Assembly: GCA_014155875.1 (NCBI GenBank)
Contig: JACEFZ010018348.1
Span: forward strand, 333,001-397,000
Length of the DNA: 64,000 nucleotides
Direction of reading: 5' to 3'
Source of the DNA: Cepaea nemoralis
Taxonomy: Eukaryota; Mollusca; Gastropoda; Stylommatophora; Helicidae
In this document: positions 10,362 through 22,042 of the stretch, one piece after another
Layout: the number at the start of each line of letters is the position of its first letter
How positions within the stretch are numbered: the first letter of the stretch is position 1
Notes under the pieces: model-generated
The model's input: the letters and a program-made list of their open reading frames with translations, nothing else
Told to the model about the DNA's origin: nothing
Database searches by the model: none
Translations under genes and position numbers: made by a program

Positions 10362-11560
10362 GTAAGTTGAGGCTGGTGTTTGGTCTTCATCTTTGTCTCT
10401 TGCTGTTTCCTCTTCCTTCTCTACTCCCTCCATTGTTGATAAACAAAACAAATTTAGACATTGTTAACAACCTCCGGCAGGACCTATTGGATAAACTATC
10501 ATGTCCTGTCAGATGTGAGGAAGAAATTTGAACTTATTCTATTAGAACATTTGAGATTTAGATGTATTGAAATTAATACCTTTTGCCTTAAATAATCTCC
10601 TTTTTTTTCTACATTAATGTTGCTCTTTTGTGTCATGTCAAGAAAAGCTATCTAGTGGGTTTTCTGGTCTGTGCTTCATGCATAGCAGTTTTTGCAGCCT
10701 CAGATGGATAGATATTCCATCAATCCATCATCCATTTGCAGGGGCATCCTCTTGCTCAGTTTTCATCACGTCTAAGTGCCTAATCTCAATACCATCTGAA
10801 TGGCTTGCTTTTTTTTTAAAAAGTACAGTCTGTCACTGGTTATGTCCCTCCTTGCTTCTTGATGTCACCATTTATGATGTTGTCCTTTCTCATTACATTT
10901 AGAATTCATCGTAGCATTTCATTACTGTTGTTTTTTTCTATTCTGGTTTTTTGTTAGTTAGTGTCTGAATCTGACATTGATAGCATAATGTTAGTAGGAA
11001 AACTAATTTTGTGTAAATTGTTATATGTTTGTTCTCCATTGTGTTTGTTGTGATATTATTTGAATTTCTTTACTGCACCTATAATCAGTTTCTGTTACCA
11101 TTCTTCCATTTGATGATACTGTTAATTTTCATATTTTGTTCTTTTGCTGCTGTGCTATGGTTGTCAATGTGTAGAGTTCATCTTCTATTTGTTGTGAGTG
11201 CTTGCTTGATCATCTGCAAAATCTAGGTATTTTATTAAATTAGTAAAATTTTTGTAGTAGAAATCTGTACGATTAAATAGATCATGAAAACTATAATCTA
11301 AAGGTACCTCTTTCATGTCCCTTCCCCACTTCTGAGTGTAGATATTCATTTGTTTATAAATTATTATCAAATAAAGACCATTGAAAGGAACAATAAGGGA
11401 AATAGTTTTACACTAACACTTTACCAAAAATACTTTTAACTGGAGAAAATAATTTTAAAATCATTGCATTCTTCCTTAAAACTCATACAAACGGCATCTT
11501 GTTATTTCTAGGGTGATGAAAGGAAAAAAATATCATTTTTCTGAAATTATAACGTTATCT
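10362..11560. other. Intron sequence without a recognised feature
   Basis: T-rich intron sequence; no exon, structural RNA or element signature recognised before the Penelope-like remnant. Confidence 0.5.
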
Positions 11561-11730
11561 GACTTAACCCGTTCATTGAAACATGAGGAATTGGAAGGAA
11601 TCTGACATGTGCAGATGGTGTCCTTTAATATAGACAGTGGAGAGACCAGATACAAATAGCTCAAGAGTTGCAGGGAACAGTAAAAAATAATGATCGACAG
11701 GTGCATAACTGAGACGCCATAAACAAAATA

Positions 11731-12760
11731 TTGCACAATTCCTAGCCTGGCATATTTCATTGCATCTGGTCAGGTGCATACTGTAGAGTTATATATCAAA
11801 TGAAGTGGACAAACAATACTTTGGCTGAAATACTAAGTACATAGTAGCCCATATTGTTTGAAGGTCAGACACGTTGGAAGTCTTAACACTTAACAGGAAG
11901 TTCTTCTGTTTGCATAGCAATGGCTGGAATCACCTAATAGATATTGCTTTAATATATTTGAGCAATCGATTATTGTTCGTTGAATACAGTGCACAAAATG
12001 CATGTTGTTTGTTAACCCTGTAATTGCTAAAAAGCAAATGTTCCGTGATAGCCATATGTTCAGCTACTCGATTTGCTAATTGTCTTCCCATTCTTCCTAT
12101 GTATGTCACTTGGCACTTACTCTGGAATTGATAAATGCAGTTTGATTTGGTGTGTGGAGACAGATGGAGTAGGTATCTAGGTCCTGATTATTGTTCGTTG
12201 AATACAGTGCACAAAATGCATGTTGTTTGTTAACCCTGTAATTTCTAAAAAGCAAATGTTCCGTGATGACCATATGTTCAGCTACTCGATTTGCTAATTG
12301 TCTTCCCATTCTTCCTATGTATGTCACTTGGCACTTACTCTGGAATTGATAAATGCAGTTTGATTTGGTGTATGGAGACAGATGGAGTAGGTATCTAGGT
12401 CCTGATTATTGTTCGTTGAATACAGTGCACAAAATGCATGTTGTTTGTTAACCCTGTAATTTCTAAAAAGCAAATGTTCCGTGATGACCATATGTTCAGC
12501 TACTCGATTTGCTAATTGTCTTCCCATTCTACCTATGTATGTTGCTTGGCACTTACTCTGGAATTGATAAATGCAGTTTGATTTGGTGTATGGAGACAGA
12601 TGGAGTAGGTATCTAGGTAGTTTTATATCTGATCATTGGTTCAACAGCCAAGAATGTTTGGTTTACCGCTGTTTTGAGTCGATTGTGTATTCGTTTCATT
12701 ATATCGTCTCCTCAAAAGTTTAGCTGAAGAAACACTTGAAGTTTGGAAACCGTTCATTCT
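11731..12760 (-). mobile_element. Penelope-like element remnant with GIY-YIG segment (3x) and terminal motif
   Basis: On the minus strand, about 12720-12640 reads MKRIHNRLKTAVNQTFLAV and is followed by a segment with TYIGRMGRQLANRVAEHM. This resembles the GIY-YIG endonuclease found after the RT in Penelope-like elements. The GIY-YIG part is present three times as a 218-bp tandem repeat (11968-12617). Downstream, at 11798-11732, lies a roughly 67-nt motif that recurs at four other loci and is described separately. No RT is visible, so this is a truncated copy. The family call rests on motif similarity only. Confidence 0.55.
11968..12617 (-). repeat. 218-bp tandem repeat, three copies, in the GIY-YIG region
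   Basis: Units begin (+ strand) with gattattgttcgttgaatac at 11968, 12186 and 12404, so the period is exactly 218 bp. The copies are nearly identical, with a few substitutions (gatagccat against gatgaccat). 218 is not a multiple of three, so the frame shifts between units and the array cannot encode a continuous repeated domain. Confidence 0.92.
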
Positions 12761-13179
12761 GTGGAAGTAGGTTTGGATGGCTGGCAGTGATTTTTGTTGA
12801 AACCAGGTGGATATCCATTAGATTTTTCAGAGTCTGGTGAAGGGTGTTTAGTTCTTCCTTTAGTGTGTCAAGACAAATTTTCCTAGTGTACAGAGGTCAG
12901 TGTTATCATTAACCTAGATAAAAGCACCTGTGTTATTGTGCTGTCTGGACAATAGGATTGTAATGGCTGACATCCCAGGTCTCTTAATAAATGGCAGAAA
13001 TTAAATAAACTGAGATATCACTTTCAATGGAAGCCTGTCTTTCAAGGATCATGTAGTTTTTGTGACATTTAAGAAGGGACTTGGTGTGCTGAATATTATG
13101 GCAGCAATGGACATTGAGCAAATGATGATGTTCATACTCTGTCAACATGGTATCAACATGGTATTTTTGGTATCAACAG
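12761..13179. other. Intron sequence, nothing recognised
   Basis: About 420 bp before the EEF2K exon at 13180. Weak coding resemblance on the + strand (ALLLSGQ- and VTFKKGL-like) may be further retroelement debris; unassigned. Confidence 0.35.
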
Positions 13180-13368
13180 ATCCACCATGAGATGGCCAAG
13201 TACCATGAGATTGGTCGGTTTTCCCTTGAGGAGGATGTAGTTGACTGGGAGGCAGCCTTATTCCATGAGGAGCATGCAGCTGAACTGGGTGTCCTTGAAG
13301 CTATAAACACAATGGCGAGGCTCTACATGGGTCTTCCGAGACATATGTTTGTTAACTGTGTTGTCCAG
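13180..13368 (+). CDS. EEF2K: EEF2K exon: first Sel1-like helical repeat
   Basis: The exon has 63 codons, phase 0, acceptor tatcaacag and donor gttagt. The translation begins IHHEMAKYHEIGRF and includes ALFHEEHAAELGVLEAI, clearly homologous to the eEF2K segment containing VFHLEHAANLGELEAI. This is the first of the Sel1-like (TPR-related) helical repeats in the C-terminal half of eEF2K, which with the extreme C-terminus are needed to engage the substrate eEF2. The piggyBac-like element begins only about 100 bp after the donor site. Confidence 0.92.
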
Positions 13369-13465
13369 GTTAGTAACTTTGAAATATATGTCATGTCAAA
13401 ATATGTAACCATTTCTATCCCACGCAGTTATTACTTGAAAGTCACAAATTTGTAGATTAGTTTAA

Positions 13466-15281
13466 CACTTTGCTGACCAGCAATCCAGAGCATTATTGTC
13501 TCCCATTACCAAGGGATTTTTTTAAAAATTACTGGTTTTTTAATTAAATTCATACAAAATTTAAAAATGAACGTAGGGTTTTGAAATTTTCAGAGCACCA
13601 TTATGAATGGTTGTTACACATGAAAAAATATGTTTTATGCAAATTTGTCACATGATCATGAAGGCCATCTTGAATTTATTAGGCTATTTAAAGAAAATTT
13701 AGATGATGTTTTAAAACCATCATCCTTTTATAGTTTTTAGTGAATTTGTTCAATGTCATAGCTATAAAATGTTAGGGACATGGTTGGCAATGAATAAAAT
13801 AAGCTAAATAGAGCACTTATTTAACGATTGACAAAATATTACGTTATAAACTAACTACAAAAAATGAATAAAGCAAAAAAACATTTTTAATTTCTACGGA
13901 GTATTGTGATCATTTCCTCAGTGTGTTGTGTTAGTAACATGTTAATATTTGTGAATGCTTACCTCTAGTTGAAGTATGAGCTATTTCCTTCATTAACTGG
14001 GGTTGAAGTTGTAGCTGTAGGCCTCTGCAAGAGTTTTTGTCTGGAACGTTGATAATCCTCAACCGTGTGGTATAGCTTGAAACATGGTGTCAGGCATAGA
14101 GGTGTATTGCAATCTGGGCAGTACATGCAAGTCTGGCTTCTTTTACCTGCAGCCTTACACACTTTACAGTCTGGTTTGTACCTTGGCTTTTCATATTTTT
14201 CAATAAAATAGAGCTCAGTTAAGTCGTGGTCTTGAAGGTGTTACGCTGCGCTGAAGGTCCAATAAGAGCAAGACGGACATCCTGCCTGAACCTCTTTGCA
14301 GTGATCTTATTCGTAGAGTTGGCAGTGTTGTAGGTTATATGCCCATTGACTAGAGCAGTTTCAACTAAATAATTATATAATGGCAGGTACCATTTATAGG
14401 ATTTATGTAGGTAGGGTAGCTTGCACTCAGTTGGCTGAAGTGATCGACACCGCCCATACTTTTGTTGTATTTTTCTGCAAGCACTGGCTTGTTTATTATT
14501 CTGCCCTCAGGAAATCCCCATTTTTCTAACTGTCTTGCCCATAACTACATTGGAGTGAACAGTAGATATAAGGTTAACTCTCTTTCCTGTGTACTGAGAG
14601 AGGTGATTTTCACCATACCTGTTGATTTCACACATGATTAGATCTATGGCACTTCCAGGGGAAAAAATCTTGAAAAAACAATGGGCATAAACCCAGTTGT
14701 GTCTGACGTGACACCCTGTTGTTCTTTGTATGGTGGAAGATTGTCAAGCTCAATAATTTCGTTGTGAAGAGCTTTTCTCCATTTCCAAACATAATTTTCA
14801 GCTGTAGAAATGTTCTGGTCTCTTGTGCCACACCCACTTCTTTCTTCAGAAGTACCTTCATCACCTCCATCATCAACTTCAACACCGTTGTCGCTACTTT
14901 CAGTCAAACTATCATTCACTTCTGCATCTGTACTTAGCCAGGAATCATCACTTTCAGCTCCAAATTTTCTGGCAGAGTCAGAATCTTCTATACTACAAGC
15001 CTGGTTTTCATCATCAGACATGATGAAAATGCTGAATATTCACTTGCACCAAAAATTAACGAAATTTCACTAAAAACATGCTCGTTACGGCTCCAAACAA
15101 TTTTAACCATGGGCGCAGCCATATTGGAACAAGGGAAATAACTGGATAAAGCCAGATTCGGTGGCTATCAGTAAAGCCGTGTGTTTGAAATTCGCATGTC
15201 GCTAATTCGGCGATCGTCGAAGTTGGTCACCAAGACATATAGCTGGAAATTCGTCGATCGTCGAAGTTGGTCAGCAAAGTG
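13466..15281 (-). mobile_element. piggyBac-like DNA transposon with TTAA duplication and inverted repeats
   Basis: The element is bounded by TTAA at 13462-13465 and 15282-15285. Its ends are inverted repeats: cactttgctgacca at 13466-13479 and tggtcagcaaagtg at 15268-15281 (14 bp, exact). The minus strand from 15020 encodes an acidic N-terminus starting MSDDENQACSIED. Near 14160-13990 there is a Cys-rich C-terminus (CKAAGKRSQTCMYCPDC, LCLTPCFKLYHT), the zinc-binding domain of piggyBac transposases. The middle is collapsed: the text goes from CEINRYGENHL to the late SQYTGKRVNL block, so most of the DDD catalytic core is missing. The element is 1.8 kb and non-autonomous. The right end carries a subterminal direct repeat (cgatcgtcgaagttggtca, twice). 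Confidence 0.88.
13965..15020 (-). pseudogene. Internally deleted piggyBac transposase
   Basis: Start codon at 15020. The acidic Ser-rich N-terminal region (DDSWLSTDAEVNDS) is followed by YVWKWRKALHNEIIE and a block ending in FFPLEVP. A frameshift near 14640 leads to CEINRYGEN, and the C-terminal Cys/His domain occupies 14162-13965. The central catalytic core with the Asp residues is absent, and stops occur between segments. A nonfunctional relic that cannot catalyse transposition itself. Confidence 0.8.
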
Positions 15282-15285
15282 TTAA

Positions 15286-18040
15286 GGCGATGCTAACCTA
15301 AAAAAATTTAATTCCATAATACTTAATTTCTATGTTCTTTTATGGGATAGGGTTTGATATTAAAGACTGCTGATCGATAAAATATTGTCAAATTGACTTT
15401 GCACTTAACGGTTGCTATGGAAACCAAGATAAACAGCGGCCATCTTGAATTTCTTAATGTACCTCTAAAACATTTATTTTTTAATGTACAGGCTAAATTC
15501 TTTGTTTTATGTGTAAGTAAATAGACCCTTTACAAGTTTAGTAGAATATTTTAATGATATCTCTTAGCAGTTTTTTTTTTCAAAATGTGAAAATGGTAAT
15601 GACATTTTTCATGACATTTTTTTTTTTTTTTTTAGTGTAGCACAAAAACTAAAATGTAATTTTGAAGAATAATCTACTCACAATGTAAGCGATATAATAA
15701 AGAATATCTCTGCAAAGTTTGAGTGAAATCTAATGAATAGTTTTTAAAACAATTGTACTTATGTATAAAAAACTGGCGAAATGAGAAAACGGGGAAAAAC
15801 TAATTATTTTTTTGTTTTTTATTACTAATGCATTCTTTTACAGAGAAAAAAAGTGTAAAACTGTATCTTGAGTGTTAAAATTGTCCTGTTGAATATGCAG
15901 GACCTCCCTCCAGAGCATGCAGCTCACCTTGTCTCTTCAGTTTGGCCGCTCGTACAGTGTCGCGTCTTTTAGTTTGTTTGTCCTTCTTGTACTTCAGACT
16001 ATTTCTTACTTGCTTCTGCATCCTAAATGTTCCTAGTCTCTGCATATGCAGGCCTGTAGAAGGTCCAAAAACTGGGCAGTGTCTTGGGCAGCAGCAGCTC
16101 CAAAGTTGAACTCTCTTGCTGCAGTTATAACTGCAAACTGAACGCGCTTGCGAGAGGCAAAGTTGTCTTTAGTGCATCGAGCCCATATCAAGCTGTGTAA
16201 AAATTGTGTCAAATTCACTCATTTGAATTCTGAGTTTGTCCTGACACACATCTACTAAGTAGTTTAGTTTAGTTTGCGCAGTGCTGTTCCAAGGCGTTTA
16301 CTGACATGGTTGATACACTCCTCTTTGTCTATCTGAATGTCATCCCCATATGGGTTGATCTTGGTAAGTTCCGCAAATGTTTTGGTGTCACCATCAGAAA
16401 GTATTGACGTGTAGCGAAGTTTATGACGGGCCACAGACAGTCGCCACAGCACCCTTGCAGCCTTCACCTCCATCATTCCAGCAGATCCTGTGAAATTGTT
16501 GTCACAGTTTAGAAGATGTTCTGCCTTCCATGCTGCAAATTCATCTGGTTTGTCCCTGGAATGTGTCTTACCAGTGGTTTCACACACCTGGCAATATGTG
16601 GACATAACATGGGCATCTATGCAAAGTCCTGTAAGAACATCCACTGCACAGCCAACTCCAATGTGGGATGTGTGGCCTCTAGTCAGCCAAGTGCCATCAA
16701 AGCTGACACTAATATCTAGCACATCATTGTCATGTAGAGTTATGCCTGACTGTTGTGCATGAGCCTGTCGAACATACTTTACGGTTTGAGAAAAAAACAG
16801 TGTCCTCCAGATCTTCTATCTTTGAATATAGTTTATTCGCTTTGCTGTGAAATGTTTTGTGATGAAGACCTTGCAGGTTCATGTTTTCACAAAAATTGTT
16901 GAATGTCATTGCACCCATCCCACAGACTAATGCTGAATATACTGACTGGCTGTTGACAGCAAAAGATCTATCCCCATCATTACTTCTTGCAGATAGGTAT
17001 CTTCCACACAAAGCTTCACAACAAGAGCTGTAAACCTCTGCATACACAGCTAATCCCTTGGTTTTCTTGCTGTCAGTTTTCAAAATAAGACTATCATTTT
17101 TACAAACTGGACAACATAACAATTTGATTATTGCCTCAATTTCTGAACAATCAACTATTGCTCTGTGTTCCCGTTTTTGATATCCATTGTCGTCACCAGA
17201 ACCATACTTGCTGCTAGTGGATGTTGTGTATTTATACGTATCTCTTTTAAATTGGCTTCGGGTAATAAAAGAATCACTTCCACAACTTTGAGAAGAACAC
17301 GATAGCACTGATTCATTCAGGTTCACTGTCAAAACACTTGGATTTGGAAGTGGCATGTGCGCACTTTAGCTGGGTCGCTTTCAGTAGTTTCAGAATTGTC
17401 TGTATCGTTTACAACGTTCTGATAGGCTTTTCGCTGCTTACCAGCATTTGCGAGGTGTAGTCTGAGAGATTACTTACGTTGAGTAGATGACTTTATGTTA
17501 AATTTCTTAGAACGAGGCATATTTCAATTCGTGTCAGTCTGTCGTCAACAATGAACTTTCAGCACGTCGCCAGGTGTAAACAACACAAAGCCGCCATTTT
17601 GGAAACCCACGTGATCAATTTCAGCCATCGGCGAACGCGGATTGCTAACGATGTTCCATATATGGAAGTTTCCGGAAGATGATAGACACGAATAAACCCG
17701 ATGTACACAGAAGAGCTTCCGATTAGACGAACTCGTAGTTTTACGAACAGTTACGGAAGTTCACGACCTTTCCAGGGATACCTTACACGAGCGTGTCGTG
17801 TTTTCCTGAGATATCGTTGCTAGGATTTGAAAACCGTCAATTTCGCAACAATTTTCAATAATTATACGATTTTACACAGAGGGTGGGTTCAGTAAATTAT
17901 GAATATTGCATAAAATAACAGTTTTGAAACAAAAACAAGTACAGAATCTGATAGAAGACATGATAATGTTTCTAAAAATGAACTATTCCAAAAATAGCCA
18001 AGTTTACCAAAAATCGATGTTTTTACTGCCCCACATCGCC
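15286..18040 (-). mobile_element. Kolobok/Mutator-like DNA transposon flanked by TTAA
   Basis: An exact 11-bp inverted pair, ttaaggcgatg at 15282-15292 and catcgccttaa at 18034-18044, brackets a transposase pseudogene. The TTAA on each side suits Kolobok-type elements, which duplicate TTAA, better than classical Mutator elements, which duplicate 8-11 bp. The left TTAA (15282-15285) is the same one that bounds the neighbouring piggyBac-like element, so the piggyBac copy probably landed in this element's own TTAA. Only 7 bp of inverted repeat are exact beyond TTAA, so the outer limits are provisional. Confidence 0.6.
15930..17519 (-). pseudogene. Mutator-like (Kolobok-type) transposase, frameshifted
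   Basis: The reading begins MPRSKKFNIKSSTQRK at 17519. A zinc-finger-like CPVCKNDSLILKT (about 17110-17080) and GRYLSARSNDGDRSFAV follow. The catalytic region at 16722-16264 contains LDISVSFDGTWLTRGHTSHI, GVGCAVDVLTG, YTSILSDGDTKTF and EECINHVSKRLGTALRKL. These blocks match the Mutator-like transposase family with its DGTW..RGH and SDGD motifs. A one-base slip in a T/A run near 16795 separates the two long open segments, and later frames break again towards 15930 (IWARCTKDNFASRKRV). Inactive as read. Confidence 0.75.
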
Positions 18041-18184
18041 TTAAAGACAAAAAGGTAGGTCGAGGATTTCTGTACATACCTTGAGATATGGTGGGCATAT
18101 GATGCTGGTCCAGTATTTGTATAGATCCATTGGCACTTAAGTGGTGGTGTCGTTAGCACCAAGCCGGCAGCATTTACTTCCCAC

Positions 18185-18320
18185 GACATTTCCTGGTAAC
18201 TATTTTAAGCTGAGTCAGCCTGGGAGGCCAGGTCATTTTATAAAATCTGGATGCAAATTTGAACTCCTGACCATCAGGCCCACATGCAAGCATGCTAGCC
18301 ACTGCACTACCGCAGCTCCC
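18185..18320 (-). mobile_element. tRNA-derived SINE (B family), partial
   Basis: The minus strand reads gctgcggtagtgcagtggc, then catgtgggcctgatggtcag and gagttcaaat, a tRNA-like head with A- and B-box-like parts. The body is short. Related copies are at 19340, 34330, 34745, 41058, 43485 and 59360. Confidence 0.65.
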
Positions 18321-18717
18321 AAATATGTGGATGGATAGGAGTTAAAGCAATGGCTGGGGAAGGTGGGGGGATGAGTTATGGTAACAATTGTGATAGAGTA
18401 GATTAAAATGGCTTGCATGGAATATGTGGTGTTACAGTATTAAATAGGATATAACATGTTAATATAACAAATGCTTGGGACAGAAAGAGGAGTATTACAT
18501 TAGTAACATCCTTAACTAATTACTAATTGGGATGTAGTAAGTAAGAGGAAACTAATTGTAGGTAGTAGACAGTAAGTATACTGATAGTAAGCTATTTTAA
18601 TAGCATGAATCTGAATGTCCTGAGTGCAGTGTTGTTAATTCTTGATGTTATATTCATATACATTGAAAGAACTTTCTTCCTTTGTCATTTTAAATCAGTA
18701 TTTCATAAAATCAACAG

Positions 18718-18842
18718 CAAAGACCAGATATGGTTGACATGGGTGTTGATTACATGGTACAGGCTGCTGAGGCAGGAGACAGAAATGCTATGATATTTAT
18801 GGCCAGGGCATTTGAGACAGGAAACAGCTTAGGCACGAAAAG
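18718..18842 (+). CDS. EEF2K: EEF2K exon: second Sel1-like repeat
   Basis: The exon has 125 nt, starts in phase 0 and ends after two bases of an Arg codon, before gtgagg. The translation includes MGVDYMVQAAEAGDRNAM and FMARAFETGNSLG, matching the eEF2K motif FDYLLKAAEAGDRQSM..ARAFDSGQNL. The acceptor used is aaatcaacag; an upstream AG at about 18697 is an alternative. The preceding intron (5.3 kb) contains both TTAA-flanked DNA transposons. The split Arg codon is completed correctly by the next exon. Confidence 0.92.
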
Positions 18843-19320
18843 GTGAGGGTTACATTTCAACTTCATTTTAAGGTAATCCTATAGCTAATAGTACTGCAGG
18901 GAAGTGTGAAGTGACAAGCTTTCATATATAAGCTTTCAGATCATTTGAGGTAGGGTGGTCTCTTTTCCTTCCAGAGCAATCTCTAGTAGCTATTTTACAT
19001 AGGATCGTCAATGCCAGAATCATATGCAGTGAAGGTAAAAATTTCTTCTAACCTGGAGATTGAACCCATGCCATTATTGTGTTAGTATGTCAGTGCTGTG
19101 TACTTGCTAGCAAAGAGGTGTAACTGTCTCCTTTGGCAGACTGAGTTGTTCAGTGCTGTGGTAAAATTAAACACACATATAGTGTTATATCTTAACAGTT
19201 TAGTATGTTCTCGACCCCCTACTGCTTTTCCATTGTCGTTACTGAGTGCCAATCAATGCCTATAAATAAATTTCACATTTGATGAAGTCAGAAGTATTCC
19301 AGCATTGTCCATGTCTGTCT
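18843..19320. other. Intron sequence, nothing recognised
   Basis: About 480 bp after the second Sel1-like exon. No feature recognised, apart from short text near 19040-19070 resembling a decayed SINE head. Confidence 0.4.
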
Positions 19321-19339
19321 GTGCAATTGCTGGCTGGGA

Positions 19340-19595
19340 GCCATGTTACCATAGTGGTTAGATGCTCGTCTGCCAGTGCGCTGGTCATGGGTTTATGTTG
19401 AAAATGGACAAGAGTTCCCAGGTTGACCCAGCCAATAATAGGTGCCAGGAAATATGTTGGGAGTAAAGGTGGCCAGCGTGATACTGACCACAACACCCAC
19501 TGAGTACCCATCGGTCTAAACAAATATGCATCTAGAACTGTATGCCCTTTGTGTCTGAAGGCATTTAAAATGGTCCTTTACTTACTTACTTTACT
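19340..19595 (+). mobile_element. tRNA-derived SINE (B family), near-complete
   Basis: Head: accatagtggttagatgctc, then gcgctggtcatgggtttatg, typical A- and B-box arrangement. Body: cccaggttgacccagcc, ggccagcgtgatactgac, cagtacccatcggtct-like. It ends in a (TTAC)n tail at about 19576-19592. This is the best-preserved copy of the B family in the window. Confidence 0.75.
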
Positions 19596-19599
19596 AAAG

Positions 19600-21130
19600 C
19601 TGGCTAAACAAGCAGATGAATTTTGGAGTGACTTGCTTGATACTGGTTGTTTTTCTTCAGTTGTCTATATGCAAGTCTGATTCATTTAGGTCATCTCTGT
19701 GCAGTCTACATTTGCCAATGATGTGGATCTTATGGCAGGCACAGACTTCAAAACGTTGCTTCAGACAAATCATCAGATCCAATGGGATGGAAGTTAGTTC
19801 AGAAATTTTAAAAAAGCATGTTTCTTGTAGATGACAATAAAAAGCCTAAAGTAACTAATGCCGAATTGTCAAAGAAAGTTGAAGAAATGTATGCCTTTTA
19901 ACCTTTTGGGTCCACTATAAGCAGGGGTAAAGAAATAAAGGTAAGACTTCAGCTGACCTCATCCAGTATAACAATGACATCATCACTGAAAATCCCAACT
20001 GTATAAATCACTGTGTGCTGTCTGTTCTTTTGCCTGGATGTGTAAACCAGACCTCACCATGGATTGAGAACACAGGATCCAAATATTTTTCATTCAAATG
20101 TTGCAGAAAAGATAATACAATAAATAATAGAGAGGGAATAAATACACATGCAGGCTACTAGGAGCATCTCTTTAAGAGTAATGAAATATTTGTCTCAACA
20201 CAATTTCTTGTTGGATATTCTTTTCTAGCTAAATATTTGAAGACAAGCTATGAAGGGGCAGGCAAAAAATCCTAAATCATTAGAATCAAAGAAGTTAGCA
20301 GACTGAGGATTGTCACATGTATGTATATGACTAACAATAGACATCAGTGGGAGACCTTGCCTTTGAATGCATCAGTTTTGACACCCTACCCAAAGACAGG
20401 GTTAGGAGACTCAAGAAGATAAGCAGCAATGGGAGACCTTATTTATGAATGCATCTATAATTTTCTTTGATTATCCAGATAAATATTCTTAATGAGAACA
20501 CATCAAGCAAATGATAATCCACTTTCCTTAGTGCAAGAGTTGGAATCATAAAGATATTTAGATAGCTATAAAGGCAAAGACGGGGGAACAGAGAGACATA
20601 TTAAAATAAGAATACAAAGGGCAAGAGCAACTTTAAAGTTTAAAAAAAATTTTAATCTAGTATCTGCAAAGGAGATGCAGCATTCTTTTTTTTTTTTTTT
20701 TTTACAAAACTTGGAGTAACTCTTACACCAATAAGTACTTCTGTATGGAACAGAAACATGGAGAATGACTAAAGCAGTTGCTAATAAACTAAAAACATTC
20801 ATTAACCAGGCCTGTCAAGAATAGAAGGATTACAATAGTAAGACAAAATCTGTAATGCCAAACTTATAGAGAGGAAAACCTATGCTAATCAGGTGGTTAG
20901 AAAAAGATGCTGGCCCTGAATAGAACACACATTGAAAAAACCTGTTAAAGTATAACTAGTCAGTCCTGGCTCTAGAACACACAGGGCAAAGGAAATAAAG
21001 ACCTAAAATCACACAGAGAAGAAATGGAGGGAGCTCTTGAAGATGGTAAAAGATAAGAGGACTTGTTGAGGGCTAGTTGCATTTATGTTCTCTATTTAGT
21101 GAATAAAAGGCAGAAGAAGAGATGGTGTTA
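19600..21130 (+). mobile_element. RTE-like LINE remnant
   Basis: Mixed-frame reading contains FANDVDLMAGT (the FADD active-site block, second position changed), then a C-terminal region with LYGTETWRMTKAVANKL, and ends in a SLFSE*KAEEE-like terminus. Many stops and frameshifts. A T-run interrupts it at 20684-20703. Confidence 0.6.
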
Positions 21131-21142
21131 CATTTGAGCTGC

Positions 21143-21238
21143 TGCTGCTTCTTTCGTTCGCTTTAAGTTTCTATATCTGCAATGTTGCCTCTTGTATAAA
21201 GCAAACAAAAGAAGAAGCCTCTTGTATAAACTTAACTG
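21143..21238 (-). mobile_element. LINE-A 3'-end fragment
   Basis: gcttctttcgttcgcttt, tctatatctgcaatgttgcc and tcttgtataaa match the reverse complement of the full-length LINE-A 3' end (26180-26245). It contains a small internal duplication of gcctcttgtataaa around 21190-21230. It lies 230 bp before an EEF2K exon. Confidence 0.8.
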
Positions 21239-21471
21239 TCTTTATTTTTAATTACTCATGGTAACTGGAGTTACTTCTGAGCTATAATTGGTGTTTTATT
21301 TACTTACATTAACTCTTTCTGTCAGTGGCAGTATTTTTAAAAGCAGTATTTATCTCTATGAGAATGAGTTAAAATAATGACAGATATCTCAAAGGGATAG
21401 TGAGCGTTAGTATACTGCGTGAGACAAAAGTTTAACATATTTAGCTCACACAGAACATTTAAACATTGCAG

Positions 21472-21650
21472 ATCCCTTTCTTGGGAAGATGCTGTTCATT
21501 ATTACCAGCTAGCTATTGCCCAGAATGATCACGATGAGGGCGGTGAGTTTGACTCTACTATGGAAGACCCAGTTCACCAGCTCATTGCTCAGCAGGCAGC
21601 CATGTTCAGAACTGGAGGACATGGGTTAGACAAAGACCTTCAGAAAGCCG
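21472..21650 (+). CDS. EEF2K: EEF2K exon: third Sel1-like repeat
   Basis: The exon has 179 nt, acceptor aacattgcag and donor gtaagt. Its first base completes the Arg codon from the previous exon and its last base starts a Gly codon. The translation runs SLSWEDAVHYYQLAIAQ, then DEGGEFDSTMEDP and GGHGLDKDLQKAG, matching the eEF2K segment with LHWYNTALEM, DEGGEYD and GGYGLEKDPQRSG. Residues are well conserved, with no breaks. The following intron is 9.4 kb and contains the full-length LINE and the rRNA-SINE chimera. Confidence 0.94.
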
Positions 21651-22042
21651 GTAAGTACAAAGAAATCCAAACAGGTAGAAGAAACCTTAAGGTTGTAAAG
21701 ATAATAAGAAAAGACTATGTTCACTGGACTGATCATTACGAGATAAGGTAATAATCTACCTTCCTCACCACTGCATTCCTTTCCCAGATTAATCTCTGGT
21801 TCCCATTTTACAAGTGTGGGTCAACCCAAGACATATTCTGTTATCATCATCATGATGCTTATTCTTTGCAGAAATTTGATCATCAGTCTGTCAAAAAGAC
21901 TTCATTGTCACAATTAGTTTCTTTAATATTCTGTGGTCTTAGTTGGCACCTAGAGCAGGAAAAGAAAAGTGATCTCAAGAATTTAAACAAATCACTGTAT
22001 TAGTTAGACAGTGCAATCCATTATGCTATCACAAATCCAAAA

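Noticed and set aside
14719..15073. Overlapping + strand open frames
   Set aside because: These are antisense shadows of the piggyBac transposase N-terminus.
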